Below, piece by piece: positions 1 to 6,509 of a stretch of DNA of 9,720 nt. Below the pieces are notes generated by a model. It saw only the letters and a list, made by a program, of their open reading frames with translations, searched no databases and was not told the origin of the DNA. The stretch spans positions 1-9,720 of the forward strand of contig CANMNM010000027.1 in the NCBI GenBank assembly GCA_947499275.1, written 5' to 3'. Positions within the stretch are counted from its first letter, which is position 1, and each line of letters starts with the position of its first letter. A program made the position numbers and the translations under genes. Source of the DNA: Actinomycetota bacterium. Its GTDB lineage: Bacteria; Actinomycetota; Actinomycetes; S36-B12.

Positions 1-696
1 CTCTGGGGCAATTCGCAAATAGAGGTCTATTCCAAATGCATTTGAGTGGGTAATAAACGGTCGAGCCGTTGCGCCCCCCGGTTGCGTTTGCAACATTGGA
101 GTTTCTATTTCAAGGTACTCGCGATTTGATAATGACGTGCGTAGCGCAGAAACGGCTTTGACTCTGGTTCGAGCCATGACCTGCGCTTCCGGGCGCATAA
201 TTAGATCTACGTAACGCTGGCGTACACGCGACTCTTCATTCATTTCTTTATGAGCAACGGGGAGTGGGCGTAACGATTTTGCCGCCATGCTCCACGAATC
301 AACATAAACGGAGAGTTCGCCGCGCTTGGATGAAATTACTTCACCTTGAACAAAAATTTGATCACCGAGATCAACGAGAGCTTTCCAGTCCGCCAAACTT
401 TCTTCACCCACCTGGCCAAGGGACACCATTGCCTGAATGGTTTCACCGCTGCCCGCAGCAATCGTCGCGAAAGCTAATTTCCCGGTATTACGGCTAAAAA
501 TTACCCGGCCAGCGATTCCTACGGTGACGCCCGTTGACGCTTCCGCCTCCAAATGACCGTATTGTTCGCGCAATTTTGTGATGGATGACGTGATGGGGAG
601 GGATACCGGATAGGCCTGCAACCCTCTATCCAGCAATGCCTGGCGCTTGTCGCGCCGGATCTGGACCTGCTCGGGAACGTCTAACTCGTCACTCAC
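1..696 (-). CDS. lysS: Lysyl-tRNA synthetase, class II (5' part, cut by window edge)
   Basis: This is the N-terminal 232 residues of a cytoplasmic enzyme that charges tRNA-Lys with lysine using ATP. The rest, roughly half of a usual ~500-residue LysS, lies beyond the left edge. Residues ~57-140 form the anticodon-binding OB-fold (GRVIFSRNTGKLAFATI at 63-79, ELSVYVDSW at 127-135). The class II core begins with SLRPLP (141-146), RQRYVDLI (159-166) and the motif 1 region EYLEIETPMLQ (193-203), followed by GGATARPFITHSNA and DLYLRIAPE at the edge. I chose the GTG at 696 because it gives the usual short acidic start (MSDEL-like) and sits 8 nt after a TANNNT box. An in-frame GTG at 720 would add eight hydrophobic residues unlike LysS. 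No Shine-Dalgarno is visible. It is divergent from the HAD gene and follows the coaX operon on the same strand, as in other actinobacteria. Identification is by recognition of family motifs. Confidence 0.95.
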   Translation of the reverse strand, partial: MSDELDVPEQVQIRRDKRQALLDRGLQAYPVSLPITSSITKLREQYGHLEAEASTGVTVGIAGRVIFSRNTGKLAFATIAAGSGETIQAMVSLGQVGEESLADWKALVDLGDQIFVQGEVISSKRGELSVYVDSWSMAAKSLRPLPVAHKEMNEESRVRQRYVDLIMRPEAQVMARTRVKAVSALRTSLSNREYLEIETPMLQTQPGGATARPFITHSNAFGIDLYLRIAPE

Positions 697-704
697 AGTC
701 GCTA

Positions 705-710
705 AGGCTA
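705..710 (-). promoter_or_regulatory. Putative -10 box of lysS, leaderless arrangement
   Basis: Read on the minus strand the hexamer is TAGCCT, which fits the actinobacterial TANNNT -10 consensus. It ends 8 nt before the GTG at 696, so transcription would start at or next to the start codon. I see no clear -35 hexamer. A six-base match of this looseness is common by chance. The support is its position and the similar spacing at the other divergent starts in the window. Confidence 0.4.
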
Positions 711-740
711 TTAGAAGCACGTCACACACAAACTTGGACC

Positions 741-746
741 TAGACT
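741..746 (+). promoter_or_regulatory. Putative -10 box of the HAD hydrolase gene, leaderless arrangement
   Basis: The hexamer TAGACT fits TANNNT and is followed by exactly 7 nt (CACCGGC) before the GTG at 754. That places the expected transcription start on the first base of the start codon. There is no Shine-Dalgarno sequence between the box and the GTG. No convincing -35 element is visible at 16-18 bp upstream. Confidence 0.5.
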
Positions 747-753
747 CACCGGC

Positions 754-1446
754 GTGAGCCTTTCGCATCCACTATTTAGCCCCAGTTCGATCAAAGGGGT
801 GCTCTTTGATTTTCATTCAACCTTGGTTGATCAAGGCAGTAGTGAATTATGGCTAGAGATCGCTTGCGAAAGTGTGGAACTTGATCCGCTGGAATACACA
901 GAGATTGTGCCCAAGTTGAATTCGATAGTTGAATTTGCCCGAATTGAGGATCCACAACACACCCGAGATCTCAGCGGGGCAGCCCACGAAGAAATCTTCA
1001 CTCGCCTTCTCGGCGATTTCACCGAGGAACCACTCACCTCGGCGCTCTACTCAAGTCTTACCCAAGCATGGTTTCCCTATGACGACACACTCCCTGTCCT
1101 GGATGCCCTACGCGAGCAAGGAATCACGACCGCGATCATTTCCAACATTGCAATCGACCTAAACGAGATTATGGCTCGAATGGGTATTGCGAACTGTGTT
1201 GATCATGTCTTTACTTCAGCGCAGTTAGGTTACGTTAAACCGAATCCTGAAATTTTTCTTGCAGTGAGCGAAGCCATCGGAATTGGCCCGGAGGACCTAC
1301 TCATGGTTGGAGACAATGCGATTGATGACGGTGGCGCCGGCGCTGCGGGGATTCGAACTTTGATTCTTCCCCGAACGAGCGGACCCATTCACGGTCTTGC
1401 CACAGTACTCGGCGTAGTCGCTGGATCTCGTGCTCTTGATTCTTAG
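754..1446 (+). CDS. HAD-superfamily hydrolase with DxH in place of DxD
   Basis: This is a 230-residue soluble protein of the haloacid dehalogenase superfamily, probably a small-molecule phosphatase of unknown substrate. Motif I is VLFDFHSTLVD (residues 16-26), with the nucleophile at Asp19. The helical cap is at about 27-105. Motif II is AIISN (Ser130), motif III is GYVKPNPEIF (Lys162), and motif IV is VGDNAIDDGGAGAAG (185-199). The order and spacing fit a C1-capped, phosphoglycolate phosphatase-like member. The odd point is residue 21: the usual second Asp (acid/base) of DxDGT is His. The reading GAT TTT CAT TCA ACC is unambiguous. The GTG start at 754 is supported by the TANNNT box 7 nt upstream. 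The gene is divergent from lysS and converges on coaX with only a 21-bp gap, so it is likely transcribed alone. The family is sure and the substrate is not. Confidence 0.85.
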   Translation: MSLSHPLFSPSSIKGVLFDFHSTLVDQGSSELWLEIACESVELDPLEYTEIVPKLNSIVEFARIEDPQHTRDLSGAAHEEIFTRLLGDFTEEPLTSALYSSLTQAWFPYDDTLPVLDALREQGITTAIISNIAIDLNEIMARMGIANCVDHVFTSAQLGYVKPNPEIFLAVSEAIGIGPEDLLMVGDNAIDDGGAGAAGIRTLILPRTSGPIHGLATVLGVVAGSRALDS

Positions 1447-1447
1447 C

Positions 1448-1472
1448 TTTTGCTAGGACGGGTTTTGCTAGG
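1448..1472. repeat. Short direct repeat between HAD and coaX stop codons
   Basis: The decamer TTTTGCTAGG occurs at 1448-1457 and again at 1463-1472, a 15-bp period. The copies cover the 21-bp gap between two convergent genes, and the second copy contains the coaX TAG stop (read on the minus strand). It could be a small tandem duplication at the junction. I find no stem-loop here able to act as a bidirectional terminator. Confidence 0.6.
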
Positions 1473-2226
1473 CCTGGTTTTTTTCAAAAAGTAGCGCCAG
1501 ACCCAACAGGGTCAGATCCGGCTCATGATGGGTAATACTTCGCGACTCGTTAACAACCACCTGACTAAGCCCACCGGTTGCAACGACCGCTGTGACGGCA
1601 CCAATTTCTTCGATGATCCGGCCAACTAAACCGTCCACCTGACCGGCAAATCCAAAGACCGCACCTGATTGAAGAGCCTCAACCGTGTTTTTCCCAATTA
1701 CCGAACGCGGAGCTACCAATTCAACCTGCCGTAATTGCGCTGCACGTTGAGCCAGCGCTTCAATTGAAATTTCAATTCCTGGCGCTAATGCGCCACCGAG
1801 GAACTCACCTTTCTCGGACACTACGTCGAGGTTGGTCGAAGTTCCAAAATCAACAACGATGCAAGGACCACCAAAAAGATGGTGGGCCGCGAGTGTATTA
1901 ACAATTCGGTCCGCTCCAACCTCTTTCGGGTTGTCCGTAAGTATCGGGACCCCCGTTTTGATTCCAGGCTCAACAATCACGACGGGAAGATGCGAATAGT
2001 AGCGCTCCATCATGAGCCGCATTTGGTGTAAAACTGCTGGCACGGTGCTACACAAAGCAACACCCGTGGCCTCAGGTTCATCTTCAAGTAAACCGCGGTA
2101 CTTCAGCGCAAGCTCGTCAGCAGTCTGCGCTGGGTCGGTGTTAATCCGCCACGATTTGTGAAGGACCCGATTTTCATATAGGCCAATAACCGTATTGGTG
2201 TTTCCCACATCAATCGCGAGCAGCAT
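1468..2226 (-). CDS. coaX: Type III pantothenate kinase
   Basis: This 252-residue cytoplasmic enzyme phosphorylates pantothenate to 4'-phosphopantothenate, the first committed step of coenzyme A synthesis. It belongs to the ASKHA fold. The phosphate-binding loop is AIDVGNTNTVIGL (4-16, Asp6). EVGADRIVN (102-110) carries the catalytic Asp106. DFGTSTNLDVV (126-136) is the second nucleotide-binding segment. GGALAPGIEIS (144-154) and RSVIGKNTVEALQSGAVFG (174-192) are family hallmarks, the last shaping the pantothenate pocket and dimer interface. Length is normal. Type III enzymes are known to resist CoA feedback and to need a monovalent cation. The ATG overlaps the nadC stop by one base (TAATG), and a GGAG Shine-Dalgarno lies at 2235-2238, 8 nt upstream of the start. 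It is the last gene of the NAD/pantothenate operon. Confidence 0.97.
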   Translation of the reverse strand: MLLAIDVGNTNTVIGLYENRVLHKSWRINTDPAQTADELALKYRGLLEDEPEATGVALCSTVPAVLHQMRLMMERYYSHLPVVIVEPGIKTGVPILTDNPKEVGADRIVNTLAAHHLFGGPCIVVDFGTSTNLDVVSEKGEFLGGALAPGIEISIEALAQRAAQLRQVELVAPRSVIGKNTVEALQSGAVFGFAGQVDGLVGRIIEEIGAVTAVVATGGLSQVVVNESRSITHHEPDLTLLGLALLFEKNQA

Positions 2227-3125
2227 TAGATCATCTCCATCCGAAGATCGGCACCAATATCGAGAACGGGCGCAGAGTGGGTAATCGCCCCAACCGCAAC
2301 GTAGTCAACGCCGGTAGTCGCTACATCGGCAGCCGAGTCGATTGTGAAACCTCCCGATGCCTCCAACTTCGCACGGCCAGCAGTGACTTTGACTGCTTCT
2401 CTCAATTCGTCAATCGAGAAATTATCCAGCAGCACTAGGTCTGCCCCGACCGTGAGGGCTTCCTCTAGTTGATCAAGGGAATCGACCTCGACTTCAACCG
2501 GGAGGTCGGGGAAACACTTCTTAATTAGTTCATAAGCCTGCGCAACCCCACCGGCAGCCACCACGTGATTGTCTTTGATCAGGGCTGCGTCTGAGAGGTT
2601 CATCCGGTGATTGAGTCCCCCGCCACACCTCACCGCATATTTTTCCAGTGTTCTAAGTCCGGGAGTTGTCTTTCGGGTATCACGCACTTTGGTACCTGAT
2701 TCCCCCAGCGCTGTGGCCCAAGCCTGGGTGGCTGTTGCGATCGCGCTGAGATGACTCAGCAAATTCAGTGCGGGACGTTCCCCCTGCAGTAGTACTCGAG
2801 TAGGCCCGGTGATCGATATGAGAACCTGACCTGCGAGGACGTTTTCGCCGTCACTTACCGGAGTCTTAATCGACACTGAATCGCCACCCAGAATCACGAA
2901 TACAGCTGCTGCGACCGGGATCCCGGCAATTGTTCCGGCTTCTCGGGCCACCAAGTCCAATATAGAAACCTGATCAATGGGGATAGTTGCAATTGAGGTC
3001 ACGTCACCGTTGTCGTCGCAGTCCTCATGTAGGGCGCGCAGGGCAACCTCGGATACATCGAGGGGATTGAGGCCACCGGCAATCAGTTGGTCTGCCAGTT
3101 CCTTCTTGATTTTGTGCGACTGCAT
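2226..3125 (-). CDS. nadC: Nicotinate-nucleotide pyrophosphorylase (quinolinate phosphoribosyltransferase)
   Basis: This 299-residue cytoplasmic enzyme converts quinolinate and PRPP to nicotinate mononucleotide, CO2 and pyrophosphate in de novo NAD synthesis. The N-terminal open sandwich domain includes ALHEDCDDNGDVTS (31-44) and the helix GERPALNLLSHLSAIAT (115-131). The barrel domain carries DTRKTTPGLR (149-158), GGGLNHRMNLSD (168-179), ALIKDNH (181-187), VEVEVDS (210-216), LVLLDN (230-235), LEASGG (254-259) and VGAITHSAP (278-286), which together supply the quinolinate- and PRPP-binding basic and acidic residues. Length is normal for the family. It lies directly after nadB with a one-base TGATG overlap and is followed by coaX with a one-base TAATG overlap, so translation is probably coupled. 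A weak AGGGA precedes the start. Confidence 0.97.
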   Translation of the reverse strand: MQSHKIKKELADQLIAGGLNPLDVSEVALRALHEDCDDNGDVTSIATIPIDQVSILDLVAREAGTIAGIPVAAAVFVILGGDSVSIKTPVSDGENVLAGQVLISITGPTRVLLQGERPALNLLSHLSAIATATQAWATALGESGTKVRDTRKTTPGLRTLEKYAVRCGGGLNHRMNLSDAALIKDNHVVAAGGVAQAYELIKKCFPDLPVEVEVDSLDQLEEALTVGADLVLLDNFSIDELREAVKVTAGRAKLEASGGFTIDSAADVATTGVDYVAVGAITHSAPVLDIGADLRMEMI

Positions 3126-4762
3126 CAGGTCCCTATTCCAGTGGTCGTTGTGATCAATTCACCATCGGGTGACCGGTGTGAAACTAGCCGAACCTCAAAA
3201 TCAGTGCTGCTCTCGGGGTAGTCCTCGCGCCAATGTGAACCGCGCGTCTCTTTCCGAGCTAATGCATTTGCGATTAACACCTGGGACACCGTGAACAGGT
3301 TTGCACTCTCCCAATCTTCGGTACATGCACGAGCACCAGTGCGTTCGATATTGGCCAGCCACTCTTGCGCGTGGGTAAGCGATTCCTCGCTGCGCAGAAC
3401 ACCGGCATTTCGATCCATCACGCTCTGCATATCTCGTCTCACTCGGTGCGGGATTAAAAATGAATCTTGGGAAGAGTCGGCTTTCACCGGGTGACCTACA
3501 AGTTGATCCGAGTCAATGGCGTTCATGATCCGGCGCGAATACACCAAACCTTCCAGGAGCGAATTGGATGCAAGGCGATTTGCTCCGTGGACTCCGGTAC
3601 AGGCAACTTCGCCCGCTGCGTAAAGACCGGGAATGCTCGTTCGGCCAAAAAGGTCTGTCACCACACCACCAGAGACGTAGTGCTGGGCGGGACCTACCGG
3701 GATTAGGTCGGTCACCGGATCGATACCGCGTGATCTTGCACTTGCAAGAATTGTGGGGAATCGACGTACCCACGTGTCAGCACCCAACATGCGGCCATCA
3801 AGCCACACATGCGATGAAACCGATGCGCGCATTACCTTCATTATTTCTTTTGCAACTACATCACGGGGGGCTAAGTCACCAAGCTCGTGAATTGAATCCA
3901 TGAAAGGCTGTAAGTCTGGGTCAAGGAGACGCGCACCTTCACCTCGAACGGCCTCACTGACAAGTGGCTGTTGGCCTTTAGCGAGTGGACCGAGCCACAA
4001 AACGGTTGGATGAAACTGCACGAACTCGAGGTCCGCGACACTCGCGCCTGCTCGTAGTGCAAGTGCAATGCCATCACCCGTTGAAACATAAGGATTAGTG
4101 GTTTGTCCAAAAACTTGACCGAAACCGCCCGTAGTCAAAATTACGGCTGGGGCTAGAGCCGCTCCAATGCCATCACGCTGTCCCGACCCCATGACGTGCA
4201 GGGTCACCCCCTGAGCCGCGCCATCTTCGTCGGTCAAAAGGTCAAGGGCCAGTGCGTTCTCAACAATTTCAATTCCTGGGTCAGTAAGAACCGCGGAGAC
4301 CAACGCCCGAGAAATTTCGGCACCGGTTGCATCACCCCCTGCGTGTGCAATGCGGTCGCGGTGATGGCCACCTTCTCTGGTGAGCGAAATTTCACCGCTC
4401 GGATCGAGATCAAAAATTGCACCCAAGGTGATTAAATCCCGGACAGCCTGCGGTCCTTCTGTGACGAGAACCTCGACAGCCTGTGGATTACACAACCCGG
4501 CGCCGGCAGTTATAGTGTCATCTCGGTGTTCTGAAGGTGAATCATCTTCTGCAAGTGCCGCTGCAATCCCGCCCTGTGCCCAGCGCGTTGATCCTTCATC
4601 TATTTGAGCCTTCGTCAGGATCACAACGCTTCGACCCGTACGACGGGCGTGAATTGCTGCAGAAAGGCCGGCGACGCCTGAACCGATCACGATCACGTCA
4701 GCCGTGATCTGCCAACCGGGTGAATCCGAGGTCAGCCACCGTGGGATGTGAATGTCACTCAT
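3125..4762 (-). CDS. nadB: L-aspartate oxidase
   Basis: This 545-residue FAD enzyme oxidises L-aspartate to iminoaspartate, which NadA condenses with dihydroxyacetone phosphate to quinolinate. The dinucleotide-binding motif is VIGSGVAGLSAAIHA (25-39). STRWAQGGIAAAL, GGHHRDRIAHAGGDATG, QFHPTVLW, SEAVRGEGARLLD and LAPRDVV follow in the usual order. The C-terminal FAD/substrate part has PAQHYVSGGVVTD and AAGEVACTGVHGANRLASN plus SLLEGLVYSRRI. These are the succinate dehydrogenase/fumarate reductase flavoprotein family signatures in their NadB form. A helical C-terminal tail is present. The start overlaps the panC stop by 8 nt and the stop overlaps nadC by one base. nadA, its partner in mycobacteria and many other genomes, is not in this window. 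Iminoaspartate is unstable, so a NadA is expected elsewhere if the pathway works. Confidence 0.97.
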   Translation of the reverse strand: MSDIHIPRWLTSDSPGWQITADVIVIGSGVAGLSAAIHARRTGRSVVILTKAQIDEGSTRWAQGGIAAALAEDDSPSEHRDDTITAGAGLCNPQAVEVLVTEGPQAVRDLITLGAIFDLDPSGEISLTREGGHHRDRIAHAGGDATGAEISRALVSAVLTDPGIEIVENALALDLLTDEDGAAQGVTLHVMGSGQRDGIGAALAPAVILTTGGFGQVFGQTTNPYVSTGDGIALALRAGASVADLEFVQFHPTVLWLGPLAKGQQPLVSEAVRGEGARLLDPDLQPFMDSIHELGDLAPRDVVAKEIMKVMRASVSSHVWLDGRMLGADTWVRRFPTILASARSRGIDPVTDLIPVGPAQHYVSGGVVTDLFGRTSIPGLYAAGEVACTGVHGANRLASNSLLEGLVYSRRIMNAIDSDQLVGHPVKADSSQDSFLIPHRVRRDMQSVMDRNAGVLRSEESLTHAQEWLANIERTGARACTEDWESANLFTVSQVLIANALARKETRGSHWREDYPESSTDFEVRLVSHRSPDGELITTTTGIGT

Positions 4763-5609
4763 CTGGATTCACTCCGCCCAGCGGCACATTGTCAATCAAA
4801 CGAGTTGACCCAAGGAGACCGGCAAAGAGTATTCGACCTTGTGTTGCATTTTCTGTTCCGACAAGCTCACGTGAGAGATCAGGTGTCATAGCGACTAGAT
4901 AAGAAGTTGTGATCTGCGCGGATAGCGCGTCCCGCGCTGCATTTAGTTTCGCGTCAATGTTTCCTTCAACTGCCTGTGCCGCGAAGAGAGCTCGAGATAT
5001 CGAAGCCGCTTCAGTGCGCTGCTCGGGGCTGAGGAAAGTATTGCGCGAACTCATAGCCAATCCATCGGGCTCGCGTCGCGTTTGCACTCCAACGACTTTA
5101 ACGGGGAAGTTCAGTTGTTGCACCATATGCGAAATAAGCGCTAACTGCTGGTAGTCCTTTTCACCAAAAGCCGCAAAGTTTGGTTGAACTAGGTTCAGAA
5201 GTTTCGCAACAATTGTGAGCATTCCGGCAAAATGCCCGGGACGGTCAACCCCTTCGAGTATCGAACCCAATGGTCCTGGTTGCACGCTGACATACTGAGA
5301 GGTTTGCGTCCCGCCGGGATACATCTCACTCACGCTAGGGGCAAACACAATGTCAACACCACTGGCCTCGCACTGTGCAAAATCACTTTCCAATGTCCTT
5401 GGGTATTGCGAGACATCGGTTTCATTCCCAAACTGGGTTGGATTCACAAAAATTGACACGATAACTTGGCCACCAGGGCCAACCAATGCCCTTGATGCAT
5501 CAACGAGGTCCAGGTGCCCTTGATGCAGTGCACCCATTGTTGGAACAAAAGCCCGAACGACCCCCGGCTCTCGTGTCAGATCACCGATGTCGTGGATTAA
5601 CTTGGTCAT
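4755..5609 (-). CDS. panC: Pantothenate synthetase (pantoate-beta-alanine ligase)
   Basis: This 284-residue cytoplasmic ligase joins pantoate and beta-alanine through a pantoyl-adenylate made with ATP. The class I nucleotidyltransferase signature HQGH is at residues 29-32, inside VPTMGALHQGHLDLVD (22-37). Other landmarks are VSIFVNPTQFG, the pantoate-binding segment around EGVDRPGHFAGMLTIVAKL, NFAAFGEKDYQQL, and the KMSKS-like loop LAMSSRN. Length is standard. The ATG overlaps the DUF2520 gene stop by 4 nt (ATGA), and the 3' end overlaps nadB by 8 nt. In mycobacteria panD, which makes the beta-alanine substrate from aspartate, follows panC. Here nadB takes that place, so beta-alanine must come from elsewhere in the genome or from outside. 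Confidence 0.97.
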   Translation of the reverse strand: MTKLIHDIGDLTREPGVVRAFVPTMGALHQGHLDLVDASRALVGPGGQVIVSIFVNPTQFGNETDVSQYPRTLESDFAQCEASGVDIVFAPSVSEMYPGGTQTSQYVSVQPGPLGSILEGVDRPGHFAGMLTIVAKLLNLVQPNFAAFGEKDYQQLALISHMVQQLNFPVKVVGVQTRREPDGLAMSSRNTFLSPEQRTEAASISRALFAAQAVEGNIDAKLNAARDALSAQITTSYLVAMTPDLSRELVGTENATQGRILFAGLLGSTRLIDNVPLGGVNPDE

Positions 5610-6475
5610 GTTTTCTCGCCTAATTCAATGAGAAGATCCGCTGCTTGGTCAACGGAAAGCAGACCTGCGGCAAGTGCTCGGTCGGTTGCTAGCCGGGCGA
5701 GGGCGCGATACGCACTTTGTGAACTTGGACGGTCCTGCAACGCGTCAAGGTGTTTGCGAATCACTTCGCAGTCTCCGCGAGCAACCGGACCGGTGAGGCC
5801 TTTGTCTCCAAGTCGCAAAGCATTATCAAGGGAAGCGCTCAGAAGTGGTGCAAGTAGACGCTGTGGACTTTCCATTCCTGACTGTGCCAAAAGAGATGCG
5901 GCCTCGTTGACAAGGACATTGAGATAGTTTGAACCCAAGACCATCGCGGTGTGGTAAATCGCTCGTGACTCTTCAGGGACCCAAACCGGCTCGCCGCCCA
6001 TCTCAACCACGAGTGCTTCGGCTACAGGTCTCAACGCGTCAGTAGTGGTCACTCCAAATGGTGTGTCTGCCAACCGTGCTAGGTCCACACTGGTTCCAGT
6101 AAACGTCATGACCGGGTGAATTGCCATAGGTGACACTTGCGGCGCCGAATCAAAAACCGAAATCCCGTAACTTCCAGAGGTGTGGGCCACAAACTGGCCT
6201 GGGATGAACACCTCACTGGAGGAAAAGCCACGAACGAGGTCCGAAAGGACACTGTCGGGAACGGCCAGAATGAGCAACTCAGATTCCGCCGCCACTTGAT
6301 CGGCGGGTTTTATTGGCACCCCGGGAAGGAGCGCTTCCGCGCGCAGTCGGGACATATCCGAAACTGCGCTGACACCCGTGCAGTTGTGTCCGGCCGAGCG
6401 CAGTGCGGCGCCCAAGACAGCGCCGACCCGGCCTGCCCCGACTACCCCAATGCGCAAACGGGGAGGTGCGTCCAT
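5606..6475 (-). CDS. Rossmann-fold and DUF2520 domain protein, reductase-like
   Basis: This is a 289-residue soluble NAD(P)-binding protein. Residues 7-75 form a Rossmann fold with GVVGAGRVG (10-18, GxGxxG) and LLILAVPDSVLSDLV (67-81). HTSGSYG (98-104) and AIHPVMTFTG (118-127) follow. The C-terminal all-helical DUF2520 domain (~140-289) carries AIYHTAMVLGSNYLNVL (172-188) and LTGPVARGD (227-235). The overall plan is that of 6-phosphogluconate dehydrogenase-like/ketopantoate reductase-like proteins. It is first in the operon and overlaps panC by 4 nt, which suggests a step just before PanC: reduction of ketopantoate to pantoate. I recall that a non-PanE ketopantoate reductase named PanG was described in Francisella, and I believe it belongs to this family, but I cannot check that here. 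The role is inference. The start ATG at 6475 lies 6 nt after a TANNNT box. Confidence 0.85.
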   Translation of the reverse strand: MDAPPRLRIGVVGAGRVGAVLGAALRSAGHNCTGVSAVSDMSRLRAEALLPGVPIKPADQVAAESELLILAVPDSVLSDLVRGFSSSEVFIPGQFVAHTSGSYGISVFDSAPQVSPMAIHPVMTFTGTSVDLARLADTPFGVTTTDALRPVAEALVVEMGGEPVWVPEESRAIYHTAMVLGSNYLNVLVNEAASLLAQSGMESPQRLLAPLLSASLDNALRLGDKGLTGPVARGDCEVIRKHLDALQDRPSSQSAYRALARLATDRALAAGLLSVDQAADLLIELGEKT

Positions 6476-6481
6476 GTCAAA

Positions 6482-6487
6482 AGCCTA
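6482..6487 (-). promoter_or_regulatory. Putative -10 box of the DUF2520-panC-nadB-nadC-coaX operon
   Basis: On the minus strand the hexamer is TAGGCT, followed by 6 nt (TTTGAC) and the ATG at 6475, giving a leaderless start for the operon. A GGGACA sequence (6504-6509, minus), 16 bp further upstream, matches TTGACA at four of six positions. The box overlaps the palindrome CCTAGG (6484-6489). No Shine-Dalgarno is present. Confidence 0.5.
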
Positions 6488-6495
6488 GGGGTGAC

Positions 6496-6501
6496 TAACG
6501 T
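6496..6501 (+). promoter_or_regulatory. Putative -10 box of the methyltransferase/NuoD-like unit
   Basis: The hexamer TAACGT fits TANNNT and ends 8 nt before the ATG at 6510, with no Shine-Dalgarno between. Only 8 bp separate it from the divergent operon's -10 box, so the two promoters occupy the same 34-bp gap and each -35 region falls in or next to the opposing gene. No convincing plus-strand -35 hexamer was found. Confidence 0.45.
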
Positions 6502-6509
6502 CGTGTCCC

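Noticed and set aside
697..720. In-frame GTG at 720 as an alternative lysS start.
   Set aside because: It would add VLLIALAT, unlike any LysS N-terminus I know, and would put the start upstream of the best-placed -10 box.
1500..1513. Perfect 5-bp inverted repeat GACCC-AACA-GGGTC near the coaX 3' end, with a T-run a little beyond it on the minus strand.
   Set aside because: The stem is short, lies inside the coaX coding region, and the T-run starts several bases after the stem and is interrupted. It is too weak to call a terminator.
3568..3903. Open frame of 111 codons on the plus strand.
   Set aside because: It lies wholly antisense to nadB, whose motifs are intact. The translation is low-complexity and Arg/His/Leu-rich with no family resemblance.
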